Of a stretch of DNA of 64,000 bases, positions 44,861 through 54,935 are shown piece after piece; the first letter of the stretch is position 1; each line of letters opens with the position of its first letter. Source of the DNA: Myxococcaceae bacterium (GTDB taxonomy: Bacteria > Myxococcota > Myxococcia > Myxococcales > Myxococcaceae); contig JAEUJQ010000052.1 of NCBI GenBank assembly GCA_016793095.1, forward strand, positions 248,001-312,000. Direction: 5' to 3'. The notes under the pieces are model-generated. The model saw only the letters and a list, made by a program, of their open reading frames with translations, did no database searches and was not told the origin of the DNA. Both the position numbers and the translations under genes were made by a program.

Positions 44861-45478
44861 ATGGATTCGACAAGAGGCAGGCGGAACCCGCACGCCGGGG
44901 TGCCTCGCATAGGAGTGCCTCGCACCCTTCGCGGACTGGCGTCGGCGGTCGCACTTCTCGACGAGCGACTCAAGCAGAACCCCGCCGACCCGACTCTCCG
45001 TGAAGCGGAACGGGCCGTGCTCCAAGTCAAGGGCATCTGGGCCAAACTCGATGCGCTCGCCGCGCCGGGCATCGCGGAGGCGGTCGACGAGGCCAGACGC
45101 AACATCGCCTCGGTCTTGGCGGAACTCGCTCGCGAGTGGAGGTCCAACAGCAGGGGCCTGCTCGAAGACCACATCGCCGGGCGCGCGCGACAAGCTCGAT
45201 TCGAGACGCGTCTCTATGATGCGGCGCAGGCTCTCGGGCTTGCCACGAGCATCAGCAAGTCGGCACCCAGGCTGCGTGCCAAACACCCGACGCTGTGGGC
45301 CCTCGGCCGCCTGACCTCAGCGGTCACGAACAAGAGGGCGATGCTGCGGCTCACCGAGGTCGCCACTGAGGGAGGGGCCGGGCCTGTCGCCGCCGCCGAA
45401 GAGGTGATTGCCGAGGTCCTGGGCCGAACGCGGAACGGCGTCGTCCGCCATCTGCGCAAACACGCACGCTCCTCGTAA
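44861..45478 (+). CDS. uncharacterised helical protein
   Basis: 205 residues from an ATG with GGAGG seven bases upstream. Predominantly helical (LASAVALLDERLKQNPADPT, EAVDEARRNIASVLAELARE) and basic near the C-terminus (GVVRHLRKHARSS). No family recognised. It is preceded by a 96-base gap with ACGTTGTTA at 44770 and a T-run near 44830, so it may start a new transcript. Confidence 0.65.
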   Translation: MDSTRGRRNPHAGVPRIGVPRTLRGLASAVALLDERLKQNPADPTLREAERAVLQVKGIWAKLDALAAPGIAEAVDEARRNIASVLAELAREWRSNSRGLLEDHIAGRARQARFETRLYDAAQALGLATSISKSAPRLRAKHPTLWALGRLTSAVTNKRAMLRLTEVATEGGAGPVAAAEEVIAEVLGRTRNGVVRHLRKHARSS

Positions 45479-45537
45479 CCGAGTTCCCGGTTGGTGGGCT
45501 TTCTCGGGAGGCCTGGTCGCGCCGTAGACACGACCGC

Positions 45538-45774
45538 ATGACCACGCACACCGAGAAGCACCGAGTCACAACGCTGCACGTTTCCACCCGCCTTGCGCGC
45601 CTGCTCGCCGACCTCGACCGCGCCACCTCCGAGCAGTGGTTCTCCGTGGCCGATGCGGCACGACAGCTCGGCGTTCATCCGAACACAGTTCGGAACGCGG
45701 TCGCCCGAAGGGAGCTTCCGCACTGCCGCGTTGGGCGGCGCGTGCTGGTTCGCCTGCCGACGGCCACCCGCTAA
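45538..45774 (+). CDS. excisionase-like helix-turn-helix protein
   Basis: 78 residues. The DNA-binding fold is that of the MerR-like Xis/AlpA family: WFSVADAARQLGVHPNTVRN, then VARRELPHCRVGRRVLVRLP. In mobile elements such proteins direct excision or activate the integrase. No clear ribosome site is seen before the ATG. It lies just before the primase gene, matching the alpA/xis-primase order in phage satellites and integrative elements. Confidence 0.85.
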   Translation: MTTHTEKHRVTTLHVSTRLARLLADLDRATSEQWFSVADAARQLGVHPNTVRNAVARRELPHCRVGRRVLVRLPTATR

Positions 45775-45843
45775 CAACAAAGCCACCACGGCGCGAGTCC
45801 GGCCAAGGAGCGCGCACCGGGTGGCCTCATTGGAGCTGCCACC

Positions 45844-47430
45844 ATGAAGAAGAGCACATTCACCCCTCCCGTTCGATGGACTGACGGCTGGTTCCTCCTA
45901 AACCGGAACGTCCGCCGATGCGCAGGCCAACTCGGGGTTGCGCCGGAGGTTCTGGTCGCCACTCTGCGAGACTTCGCTGAGGTCCTCGACGATGCGCGCG
46001 GCCTCCGGGTGGCGTTGCGGCACAAGGCTTGGTTCACCCCACCCGGCAAGAGCAAGGACGGGGTTCGGCTGGACATCGGACTCCTCGCGGCCCACGTCAG
46101 CGACGCCGTGGTCGTTGGGGTCAGACGCGACGAGCGCGACACCGCGCGCTGGCTCACCTTCGACATCGACACGAAGACACCGGCAAAGAGGCGGACGCGC
46201 AAAGCCCGTCACGCTGCGCTGGTTGGCGCGCTGGCCGGGGTCCCGACAGTAACCACGAGGTCTTCAGGGAGCGGCGGGCTCCACGTTCACGTCTTCCTGT
46301 CGGGCAACGGCGCGACGACGAGGGAGGTCGCGGCGTTCGCGAAGGCCGTCTCGCAGACGACGGGGATTCCCCTTGAACCGGGCACGCTGGAGTTCTTCCC
46401 GTCGAGCAACGCTCTACGGCTGCCCCTTGGGCGCGGTGGCGCACTCCTCAATGACCGCACTCTCGACGAGCTGCCGCTAACAAGGTTCCGGCAAGTGAGG
46501 CGCTTCATCACCCTTGCGCGGAGGAACGCGGTCTCCAAGGAGCGCCTCTTCGCGACGATACCCACGTTCACGCCACCGGGGCGTGAGGGCCTCAGAAGGA
46601 GGAAACCCCATCAGCGGCTCACCCTTGGAAGTTTGGCGACGCTCAAGACCCTGAGCAACCCATTCAAGGAGGAGTGCAGGTCGGCACTGCGGGCGGCGAT
46701 TCCGAAGCTCGGGATGCGGTGGGCGCTGTTCAAGAAGCTGGTCTGGTTCTTGGCGGTGTGCGAGCGAAAGTCCGACGCCGCCATCGAGCGCCGCATCAAG
46801 AAGTGGCTGGTCAGCGAGAACCACGTCTCCAAGGACCTGACCGCCGACTTCGACGGGACCGTCTCCAAGATGCTGGCGGCGATTCCCAAGATTGCCGGTG
46901 GCTACCGGCGCAAGCACGAGGTTCTCCCCGGCCACGGTCCCTCGCTCAGTACCATCGAGACCAAGAGGAGGAAGGCCGGTCTACCGGCTATCCAGCAGTA
47001 CTCCTCCTCAACACACACACCAAAAGGCGTCCAACTACTCGCCCTCAAACGCCATGGGAAATGGCGGCGGGCATGGCGCAAGGTCGCTGCCACCTTCGCC
47101 AAGCCCGGCGACGTAGAGGCGTTCGCTGGCGCTCACCCATGGCTCCAGCGGACGATGCCGGTGTTCGCGGGCCTGCTCCGGCTCATGCTCCGCGGTGGGC
47201 GCTTTGCCTCGATGCACAGCGACGACCTGCTCGCCATCGCAACCGGCAATCGCGCTCCCGAGGAGCTTCAGCCGCTCCTGCGTGGGCAACGACGGCAGAT
47301 GGCGGCGTACCGGGTGATGCTCAGATACGCGAAGGAGGCGGGCTGGCTCCGGCTCCGGCGGCGGGGCGAAGAGGGCCTGCACGCCGACATCTACGAAATC
47401 ACCATCGACTGCCCCAGGAGAAGGCGATGA
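45844..47430 (+). CDS. archaeo-eukaryotic primase-like replication protein
   Basis: 528 residues. The primase/polymerase core is marked by LTFDIDTK (metal Asp107 and Asp109), RSSGSGGLHVHVFLSG (His motif, 140-153) and SSNALRLPLGRGG. This is the AEP fold found in TOTE-type and plasmid primases. About 300 further residues are helical with a winged-helix-like end (RVMLRYAKEAGWLRLRRRGE) that could bind the origin. No helicase domain is seen. It probably initiates replication of the excised element. Its stop overlaps the next gene (ATGA). Confidence 0.85.
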   Translation: MKKSTFTPPVRWTDGWFLLNRNVRRCAGQLGVAPEVLVATLRDFAEVLDDARGLRVALRHKAWFTPPGKSKDGVRLDIGLLAAHVSDAVVVGVRRDERDTARWLTFDIDTKTPAKRRTRKARHAALVGALAGVPTVTTRSSGSGGLHVHVFLSGNGATTREVAAFAKAVSQTTGIPLEPGTLEFFPSSNALRLPLGRGGALLNDRTLDELPLTRFRQVRRFITLARRNAVSKERLFATIPTFTPPGREGLRRRKPHQRLTLGSLATLKTLSNPFKEECRSALRAAIPKLGMRWALFKKLVWFLAVCERKSDAAIERRIKKWLVSENHVSKDLTADFDGTVSKMLAAIPKIAGGYRRKHEVLPGHGPSLSTIETKRRKAGLPAIQQYSSSTHTPKGVQLLALKRHGKWRRAWRKVAATFAKPGDVEAFAGAHPWLQRTMPVFAGLLRLMLRGGRFASMHSDDLLAIATGNRAPEELQPLLRGQRRQMAAYRVMLRYAKEAGWLRLRRRGEEGLHADIYEITIDCPRRRR

Positions 47431-47650
47431 ACCACGACCGGTCAACCCGCTCGGATTGGTGTCGCGCACCGCCCGAGTGGTTCGCCAACCAACTGCGCAT
47501 CGCACACCTCCAGCGGTACTCGTCGCGGCTCGTTTGGCGGCGGTCTCGCGTTCCAGACCTCAGACAGCTTGCCCGCGACCTCGGGCGATTCCTCGCTGAC
47601 CACGCCCTGCGCCGAGGGCGCGGTGCGCCAACACCAACAAGGGAGAAGCC

Positions 47651-47654
<4 letters not shown>
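47427..47654 (+). CDS. 75-residue protein coupled between primase and serine recombinase
   Basis: Starts in ATGA with the primase stop (47427) and ends in ATGA with the recombinase start (47651), so all three are co-translated. AGGAG precedes it. Basic and helical (WFANQLRIAHLQRYSSRLVW, RQLARDLGRFLADHALRR), no known family. The double overlap is the main evidence that it is a real gene; it may be a recombination directionality factor. Confidence 0.7.
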
Positions 47655-49358
<1,704 letters not shown>

Positions 49359-49446
49359 AGATGTGCGGCTCCACTATGTGACTCGAGCCGTCCGCGTCAA
49401 GGAAGGAAATCATGGCCCTTTCCTGACGGGCGCGTAGCCTGCCCCC

Positions 49447-50040
49447 ATGACCGGGAGCCCCCGCGCCATCGCGATCGCCGGCCTGGCAGGCGTCATCCTC
49501 AACGTCGTGGCGGTGGTGGCCCTCAACCCCTTCACCTCGCCGTACTCCCCCGCCGACATCCCCGGCTGGCTCGAGAGCTGCGGCCAATACCCCATCCGAA
49601 CGGCGGTCTCGTCGTTCGCCTTCACCTTCGGCCTCGTGGCGCTGGCCGCCTTCGCGCTGGGCTTCGCCGCCCACCTGCGCACCGCGCCCGCCGTCGTCGC
49701 CGCCGTCTTCATCGGCCTCGGCGCCCTGCTCGACGCCGCTGGCACCCCGGCCCCGCTGGTCGCCCTCAACGCCGACCCCGCCGTCGGCCAGGCCTTCCTC
49801 CGCTACACCCTCATCCTCGACGCCACCTTCAACGGCTGCCTCGGCGTCGGCCTCATCGCCGCCTTCTTCGCCCAGCGCTCGAAGCTGCGCTGGCTCGCGC
49901 TGGCGTCCGGAATCCTGTCCCTCCCCATCGCCTTCCAGTGGATGTCCGCCGACGCCGCGAAGCTGCTGATGCTCGCCGGCCCCGCCTGGCTCGCGTGGAT
50001 CGCCGCAACATCGATCGAGCTGCTCCGTACGGAGCAGTGA
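49447..50040 (+). CDS. integral membrane protein, unknown function
   Basis: 197 residues with about six hydrophobic helices (IAIAGLAGVILNVVAVVAL, VSSFAFTFGLVALAAFALGF, AVVAAVFIGLGALLDAAG and others). It recalls DUF4386-like four- to six-helix proteins but no motif is decisive. Its stop overlaps the start of the acyltransferase by one base (TGATG), so the two are coupled and may share a role in lipid metabolism. Confidence 0.8.
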   Translation: MTGSPRAIAIAGLAGVILNVVAVVALNPFTSPYSPADIPGWLESCGQYPIRTAVSSFAFTFGLVALAAFALGFAAHLRTAPAVVAAVFIGLGALLDAAGTPAPLVALNADPAVGQAFLRYTLILDATFNGCLGVGLIAAFFAQRSKLRWLALASGILSLPIAFQWMSADAAKLLMLAGPAWLAWIAATSIELLRTEQ

Positions 50041-51035
50041 TGCCTCGCAGCGCGCTCCTCCGCCGGGCCCTCACCGTGCCCGCCGTCACCCTCGGCTTCG
50101 TCCTCGCCGCGGCGCTGCTGCCCGTCACCCTGCCCCTCGCCTTCGTCTTCGACGTGCTCCGCGGCGCCGCCCGCACGCGCCCATCGCTCCGCCTCGTCGC
50201 CTTCCTCACCAGCCTGCTCTTCACCGAGACCGTCGGCCTCGCACAGCTCTTCGTCGTCTGGGTCCGCTGCCTGGGCCGCCGCGACGCCCTCGAGCGCACC
50301 ACCTGGCCCGTCCAGCGCCGCTTCGTCGCCATGCACCTCTTCTTCGCGCGCACCATCTACCGGCTGCGCTTCGAGCTCGACGGCGACGAGCTGGCCCGCA
50401 CGGGCCCGCTGCTCGTCCTCATCCGCCACGCCAGCATCGTCGACACCCTCATCCCCGGCGCCTTCCTCGCCAACCGCCACCGCCTCGAGCTGCGCTACGT
50501 GCTCAAGAAGGAGCTCCTCGTCGACCCCTGCCTCGACATCGCCGGCCACTGGCTGCCCAACCACTTCGTCAGCCGCGACGGCGTCGACTCCACGAAGGAG
50601 ATCGAGGCCGTTCGCGCCCTCAAGCGCGACCTCGCCCCGAACCAGGGCGTGCTGCTCTACCCGGAAGGCACGCGCTTCTCGCCCACCAAACGCCAACGCA
50701 CCCTCGAGCGCCTCAAAGACGATCCCGCCGCCCTCGAGCGCGCCGGCCGCCTCGCCCACCTCCTCCCCATCCGCCCCGGCGGCGCCCTCGCCCTGCTCGA
50801 CGCCGCGCCCGCCTGCGACGTCCTCTTCGTCGGCCACGCCGGCCTCGAGGGCTTCTCCAGCTTCCGCGACATCTGGTCCGGACAGCTCGTCGGCCGCACC
50901 ATTTCGGTCCGCTTCTGGCGCGAGCCCGCCGCCAGCATCCCCGCCACCACCGCCGAGCGGATCGCCTGGCTCCAGCAGCACTGGGAGCGCCTCGACACCT
51001 GGCTCGCCAACACCGCTCCGCGCCGGGCCGCGTGA
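50040..51035 (+). CDS. PlsC-type lysophospholipid acyltransferase
   Basis: 331 residues. N-terminal hydrophobic helices (about 10-60) anchor it to the membrane. The acyltransferase motifs are LVLIRHASIVDTLIPG (the HX4D catalytic pair) and LLYPEGTRFS (the EGTR motif), with FVSRDG between them. It transfers an acyl chain to a glycerophosphate-like acceptor. It is longer than plain PlsC and closer to the AGPAT/LPLAT long forms. The start is the ATG in TGATG with the previous gene. Confidence 0.92.
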   Translation: MPRSALLRRALTVPAVTLGFVLAAALLPVTLPLAFVFDVLRGAARTRPSLRLVAFLTSLLFTETVGLAQLFVVWVRCLGRRDALERTTWPVQRRFVAMHLFFARTIYRLRFELDGDELARTGPLLVLIRHASIVDTLIPGAFLANRHRLELRYVLKKELLVDPCLDIAGHWLPNHFVSRDGVDSTKEIEAVRALKRDLAPNQGVLLYPEGTRFSPTKRQRTLERLKDDPAALERAGRLAHLLPIRPGGALALLDAAPACDVLFVGHAGLEGFSSFRDIWSGQLVGRTISVRFWREPAASIPATTAERIAWLQQHWERLDTWLANTAPRRAA

Positions 51036-51180
51036 TCGGCCCCGACCTGCCGTGAAAAAGCCGCGCCTCGCGACGCCAGCCGAGCCCGTTGACGCAGGCT
51101 CTGCGCGAGCCGCGCCTCGATCCACGCGGATTCGCCATGGCGCGCCCGGTGCACTTCCTGCGCGCTCACCGGAGGCCCTC

Positions 51181-52296
51181 ATGAACGCGCTGCTCGTCGC
51201 CGCCGTCCTCCTCGCGCCACCCCCAGCCCCAGCGAAGGCGCAGCTCATGCCCTCGATGCAGGCCGCCCTGACCTCCGTCGTCACCCTGCAGCCGCTGGTG
51301 GCGAGCCCCGTGGCCTTCCGCGATCCCGCGAACGCCGCCCGGATCCGCGCCGCCCTCGACGTGCTCACGCCGCTCGAGCACTTCTTCGTCAAGCCCGGCC
51401 CCACGACGCCCGCCACCGGCATCGCCAGCCTGTTCGCCCGCGAGCTCCAGCGCAGCAGAAGAGACTTCGACGAAGGGCGCACCGAAGACGCCCGCATGCG
51501 CCTGCGCTCCATCACCAGCCTCTGCAACGGCTGCCACCAGCGCGAGCCGGAGAAGGACGCGAAGGCGCCCATCCTCCAGCTCGACGGGCTGCCGCTGACG
51601 CCCCTCGAGCGCGCCAGCGTCTTCGCCGCGACCCGCCAGCTCGATCGCGCCCTCGCCGAGTGGGACAGGATCTTCTCCACGAAGCCCGCCAACGACGTCG
51701 ACGCCTTCGAGCAGACCGAGGCGCTGCGCTTCGCGTTGTCCGTCGCGGTGCAGGGCAAAGACGACCCCGCCATCGCCATCGCGCTGCTCGAGAAGAACAA
51801 GGCGCGCGCCGAGCTGCCGCGCTTCACCACCGTGCAGATGGCCCAGTGGCTCGTCGAGGCGAAGGCCTGGCAGGCCGAGAAGTTCGAGGCCGCGAAGCAG
51901 AAGCCCGCCGCGCTCGTCGCCCGCGCGAAGGCGCTGATGGCGAACTCGGGCATCGACAAGGGCCCGACCGCCGATGACGCGCGCCTCGTCAGCCACCTGC
52001 GCGCCGCCGGCTACCTCCAGGAGGCCCTGCGCCGCGAGCCCGCCGCGCCGTTCCGGGGCGAGGCGCTCTACCTGCTCGGCGTGGTGAGCAGCGCCGTCGC
52101 CGATCCGACCCTGTGGCGGCTCGAGTGGATCACCCTCGAGTCGTGCGTTCGTGAGAACCCGAAGACCGAGCTCGCGAGGAAGTGCGCCGATCGCCTCACC
52201 GAGCGCACCTTCTTCTCGTACACCGGCCGCGGAGGGCTCGACGTGCCCGCCGGCGTGCTCGCCGAGCTGGGCGTCCTCCATGGCGTTGCGCGGTAG
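51181..52296 (+). CDS. secreted protein with one c-type heme motif
   Basis: 371 residues. Signal peptide about 1-20 (AAVLLAPPPAPAKA). LCNGCHQRE is a single CxxCH heme-binding motif near residue 120 in a helical segment like those of small cytochromes. The rest is helical and TPR-like (AAGYLQEALRRE, LARKCADRLTERT). It may be a periplasmic heme or redox protein; function unknown. It is convergent with the kinase gene (19 bases between stops). Confidence 0.8.
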   Translation: MNALLVAAVLLAPPPAPAKAQLMPSMQAALTSVVTLQPLVASPVAFRDPANAARIRAALDVLTPLEHFFVKPGPTTPATGIASLFARELQRSRRDFDEGRTEDARMRLRSITSLCNGCHQREPEKDAKAPILQLDGLPLTPLERASVFAATRQLDRALAEWDRIFSTKPANDVDAFEQTEALRFALSVAVQGKDDPAIAIALLEKNKARAELPRFTTVQMAQWLVEAKAWQAEKFEAAKQKPAALVARAKALMANSGIDKGPTADDARLVSHLRAAGYLQEALRREPAAPFRGEALYLLGVVSSAVADPTLWRLEWITLESCVRENPKTELARKCADRLTERTFFSYTGRGGLDVPAGVLAELGVLHGVAR

Positions 52297-52315
52297 CGCG
52301 CTCCGCCGCGAGACG

Positions 52316-54424
52316 TCAGAAGTCCACCTTCACCTTCTGGACCTCCCCGGGCTCGACGTGGACGGCGCGGACCTCACGCTTGCCCAGCTCGGGGTTGGTG
52401 AAGATGCACTTGTAGTCGCCGGCCGGGAGCTGCTTGTCACCGAACGGGGTCTCGCCGAACGACCTCAGCGGAGGGCACTCGACGATGGCGAACGGGTTGG
52501 CGATGAAGCGCACCGTCCCGGTGCCCGAGGGCCGCACGTCGGGCGGCTTCACCACCACCACCGGGTCCTTCTTCACCGGCAGCACGGGGTCCTTCTTGAT
52601 CGGGTCCTTCTTCGCGACGACGACCGGGTCCGCCGCGGCCACCGCCTTGAGCTCGAACGCCCGCGTCAGCTCGCGTCGATCCTTCGGCACGTCGAGCCGT
52701 TCGGTGACGCGCTCGTAGCCCTCGAGCTCGAGGATCAGGTCCGCGCCGACGCCAGGCGTCAGCTGCAGGTCGAGCGGCGTCTGGCCCTTCTTCACGCCCT
52801 CGAGGGTGACGACGGCTCCGGCGGGTTGAGAGGTGAGGCGGACCACCACCGGCTCCAGCTTCTCGGGAGGCGCGCCCTGCTTCGCCGTCATCGCGACGTC
52901 GAAGTGGTTCGCCTTCGAAGCGACCACCGTGAACGGGAAGCGCGTCGGCTCGAACCCCGGCGCCGAGAGCTCGGCGTCGTGTGGGCCCGGCTCGAGGTCG
53001 GTGAGCTGGCAGGGCGTGCGACAGGGCGCGCGGCCGTCGATGACGGCAGACGCTCCCGGGCTGCTGGTCGCGATGGTGACGGTCGTCTTCGCGGGGCGCA
53101 GCGCGACGAAGGCGCCCAGCACGACGGCGAGCCCCACCACCGCGGCGAGGGCGATGAGGGGGCCCCGGCTGACGGCGCTCTGCTGCGTGGGCAGGCTGTT
53201 CTCGGTGGGCGGTGGCTTGACGTCGGCGCCCAGGGCGAGCTCTGGCGGCTGCGCGTGCGGCCCCGACCGGCCACCCTCGGCGCGCGTCGCCTCCTTGCGC
53301 GCGCCGGTCACCTTCGAGGCGGCCTGCTGCTTCGAGACGGTGGGCGTGCGGATCGACTTCGTCGGCCGGTTCGGGGTGGCCTTCTCGATGTCGGACGCCG
53401 AGATCTCCGCCACCGAGTCGGTGAAGAGCAGCCGCCCCTCCTCGGCCTCCCGCGCGAGCCGCTCGGCGTAGATGTCCTGCATGAAGGCGGCGAGGTGCAC
53501 CGAGCCCGACGGCAGCTTGTTCTTCAGCACCCAGTCCTCGAGCGCCTGCTGCATCTCGCGCGCGTTGACGTAGCGGTCGTCCCGCTCCCGGGCGAGCGCC
53601 TTCATCACGATCGGATCGAGATCGGCCGGCACGCGATCATCGACCCGTGAGGGAGGCTCGATCTTGCACTCGGTGACGGCGTTCAGCGTCTGAATGTCGT
53701 TGGCGCGCTTGAAGAGCCGCGCGCCGGTCAGCAGCTCGTACAGCACCACGCCGAGCGCGAAGACGTCGGTGCGGGCGTCGACCGGCCGGCCCTGCGCCTG
53801 CTCCGGCGACATGTACGAGTACTTGCCCTTGAGCACGCCCGACTTCGTCACCGTCGCCTGGTCAGCGGCCTTCGCGATGCCGAAGTCCACCACCTTCACG
53901 CCGCCCTCGAAGGACACGAGGATGTTCTGCGGCGAGATGTCGCGGTGCACGATGTTGAGCGGGCGCCCTCCGGGGTCCGTCTTCTTGTGGGCGTAGTCGA
54001 GGCCCGCGCAGGCCTCGATGACGATGCGGCAGATGAGCGGCAGCGGAATCGGCGTGCCCTGCCGCTCGGCCTGCTTCCAGATCTTCCGCACGTCCTCGCC
54101 GTGGATGTACTCCATGGCGATGTAGAAGGTGTCGTCCTGCTGCCCGAGATCGAAGATCTGCACCACGTTCGGGTGGTTGAGGCGCGCCGCGATGCGGGCC
54201 TCGTCGAGGAACATGGTGATGAAGTCTTCGTTCTCCGCGAGGTGCGGGAGAATGCGCTTCACCACCAGCAGCTTCTCGAACCCTTGAACGCCCAGCTGCC
54301 GCGCGAGGTAGATCTGCGCCATCCCGCCGGTGGCGAGCTTCTTGATCAGCTGGTAGCGGCCGTAGGTCTCGAGTGACACGCGTCCGTTCCGGGAAGGCTC
54401 CGATGGTAGGCCCCGCTCTGACAC
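52316..54424 (-). CDS. transmembrane Ser/Thr protein kinase with PEGA-like repeats
   Basis: 702 residues. Hanks-type kinase (about 23-300): Gly loop LATGGMAQIYLA, Lys56, catalytic Asp162 in VHRDISPQN, DFG at 180-182, and SYMSPEQAQG in the activation segment. A charged juxtamembrane stretch leads to one transmembrane helix (421-442). The outside part has PEGA-like repeats (TSSPGASAVIDGRAPCRTPC, TSQPAGAVVTLEGVKKG) and a Lys/Asp/Pro-rich linker. It senses an envelope signal and phosphorylates cytosolic targets. This is typical of the large myxobacterial kinase set. Confidence 0.95.
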   Translation of the reverse strand: MSERGLPSEPSRNGRVSLETYGRYQLIKKLATGGMAQIYLARQLGVQGFEKLLVVKRILPHLAENEDFITMFLDEARIAARLNHPNVVQIFDLGQQDDTFYIAMEYIHGEDVRKIWKQAERQGTPIPLPLICRIVIEACAGLDYAHKKTDPGGRPLNIVHRDISPQNILVSFEGGVKVVDFGIAKAADQATVTKSGVLKGKYSYMSPEQAQGRPVDARTDVFALGVVLYELLTGARLFKRANDIQTLNAVTECKIEPPSRVDDRVPADLDPIVMKALARERDDRYVNAREMQQALEDWVLKNKLPSGSVHLAAFMQDIYAERLAREAEEGRLLFTDSVAEISASDIEKATPNRPTKSIRTPTVSKQQAASKVTGARKEATRAEGGRSGPHAQPPELALGADVKPPPTENSLPTQQSAVSRGPLIALAAVVGLAVVLGAFVALRPAKTTVTIATSSPGASAVIDGRAPCRTPCQLTDLEPGPHDAELSAPGFEPTRFPFTVVASKANHFDVAMTAKQGAPPEKLEPVVVRLTSQPAGAVVTLEGVKKGQTPLDLQLTPGVGADLILELEGYERVTERLDVPKDRRELTRAFELKAVAAADPVVVAKKDPIKKDPVLPVKKDPVVVVKPPDVRPSGTGTVRFIANPFAIVECPPLRSFGETPFGDKQLPAGDYKCIFTNPELGKREVRAVHVEPGEVQKVKVDF

Positions 54425-54481
54425 TGATCAAACCAGCGAGGCAATCCGTTCCAGCGGGTTCGTGACGCACCCGCGCGACAC

Positions 54482-54817
54482 TCACCGCCGGCGGCGCAGG
54501 GCCTTCTTCTCGCGCGTCTCCCGCACGAGCCCTTCCAGCTCGTCGAGCTTGCGCTTGAGCACCGGCATCAGCAGGGGGTTGGAGTCCACCTTGTCGAAGA
54601 GGGCCAGCACCTCGTCCACCTCGCGCTCGATGGCCTCGGCGCGATCCGGGCTGATGCGGCGGAGGAGGAGATCGGCGCCCGCCTCGATCAACACCCGCGC
54701 CACCGCGTCGCGATCGGCGAGCGGCTCGACCTGCTTCTGCCCGAGGCCGTTGATGACGCGCAGCTTCGGCGCGGCGGCGAGGGGCAGCTCGAGCTGGCGT
54801 TCGTCTTTCTTCACCAT
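54482..54817 (-). CDS. small uncharacterised helical protein
   Basis: 111 residues. N-terminal KKDERQLELPLAAAPKLRVI, then long amphipathic helices (AIEREVDEVLALFDKVDSN, LKRKLDELEGLVRETREKKA) and a basic tail RRRR. The Leu/Glu heptad pattern suggests a coiled coil. It recalls small conserved myxobacterial proteins but has no named domain. It lies 57 bases upstream of the kinase gene on the same strand. Confidence 0.7.
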   Translation of the reverse strand: MVKKDERQLELPLAAAPKLRVINGLGQKQVEPLADRDAVARVLIEAGADLLLRRISPDRAEAIEREVDEVLALFDKVDSNPLLMPVLKRKLDELEGLVRETREKKALRRRR

Positions 54818-54935
54818 GGGCGGCAGTGTAGGGGCTGGGGCTGTCGTGGGAATTTCTCGTCGCCGATGCTGCACGCCTGTAGCGCCGCGCGCCGGGACGA
54901 CGAGCGCGAGTCGGTGGGCTATCGTCGCGAGCCTG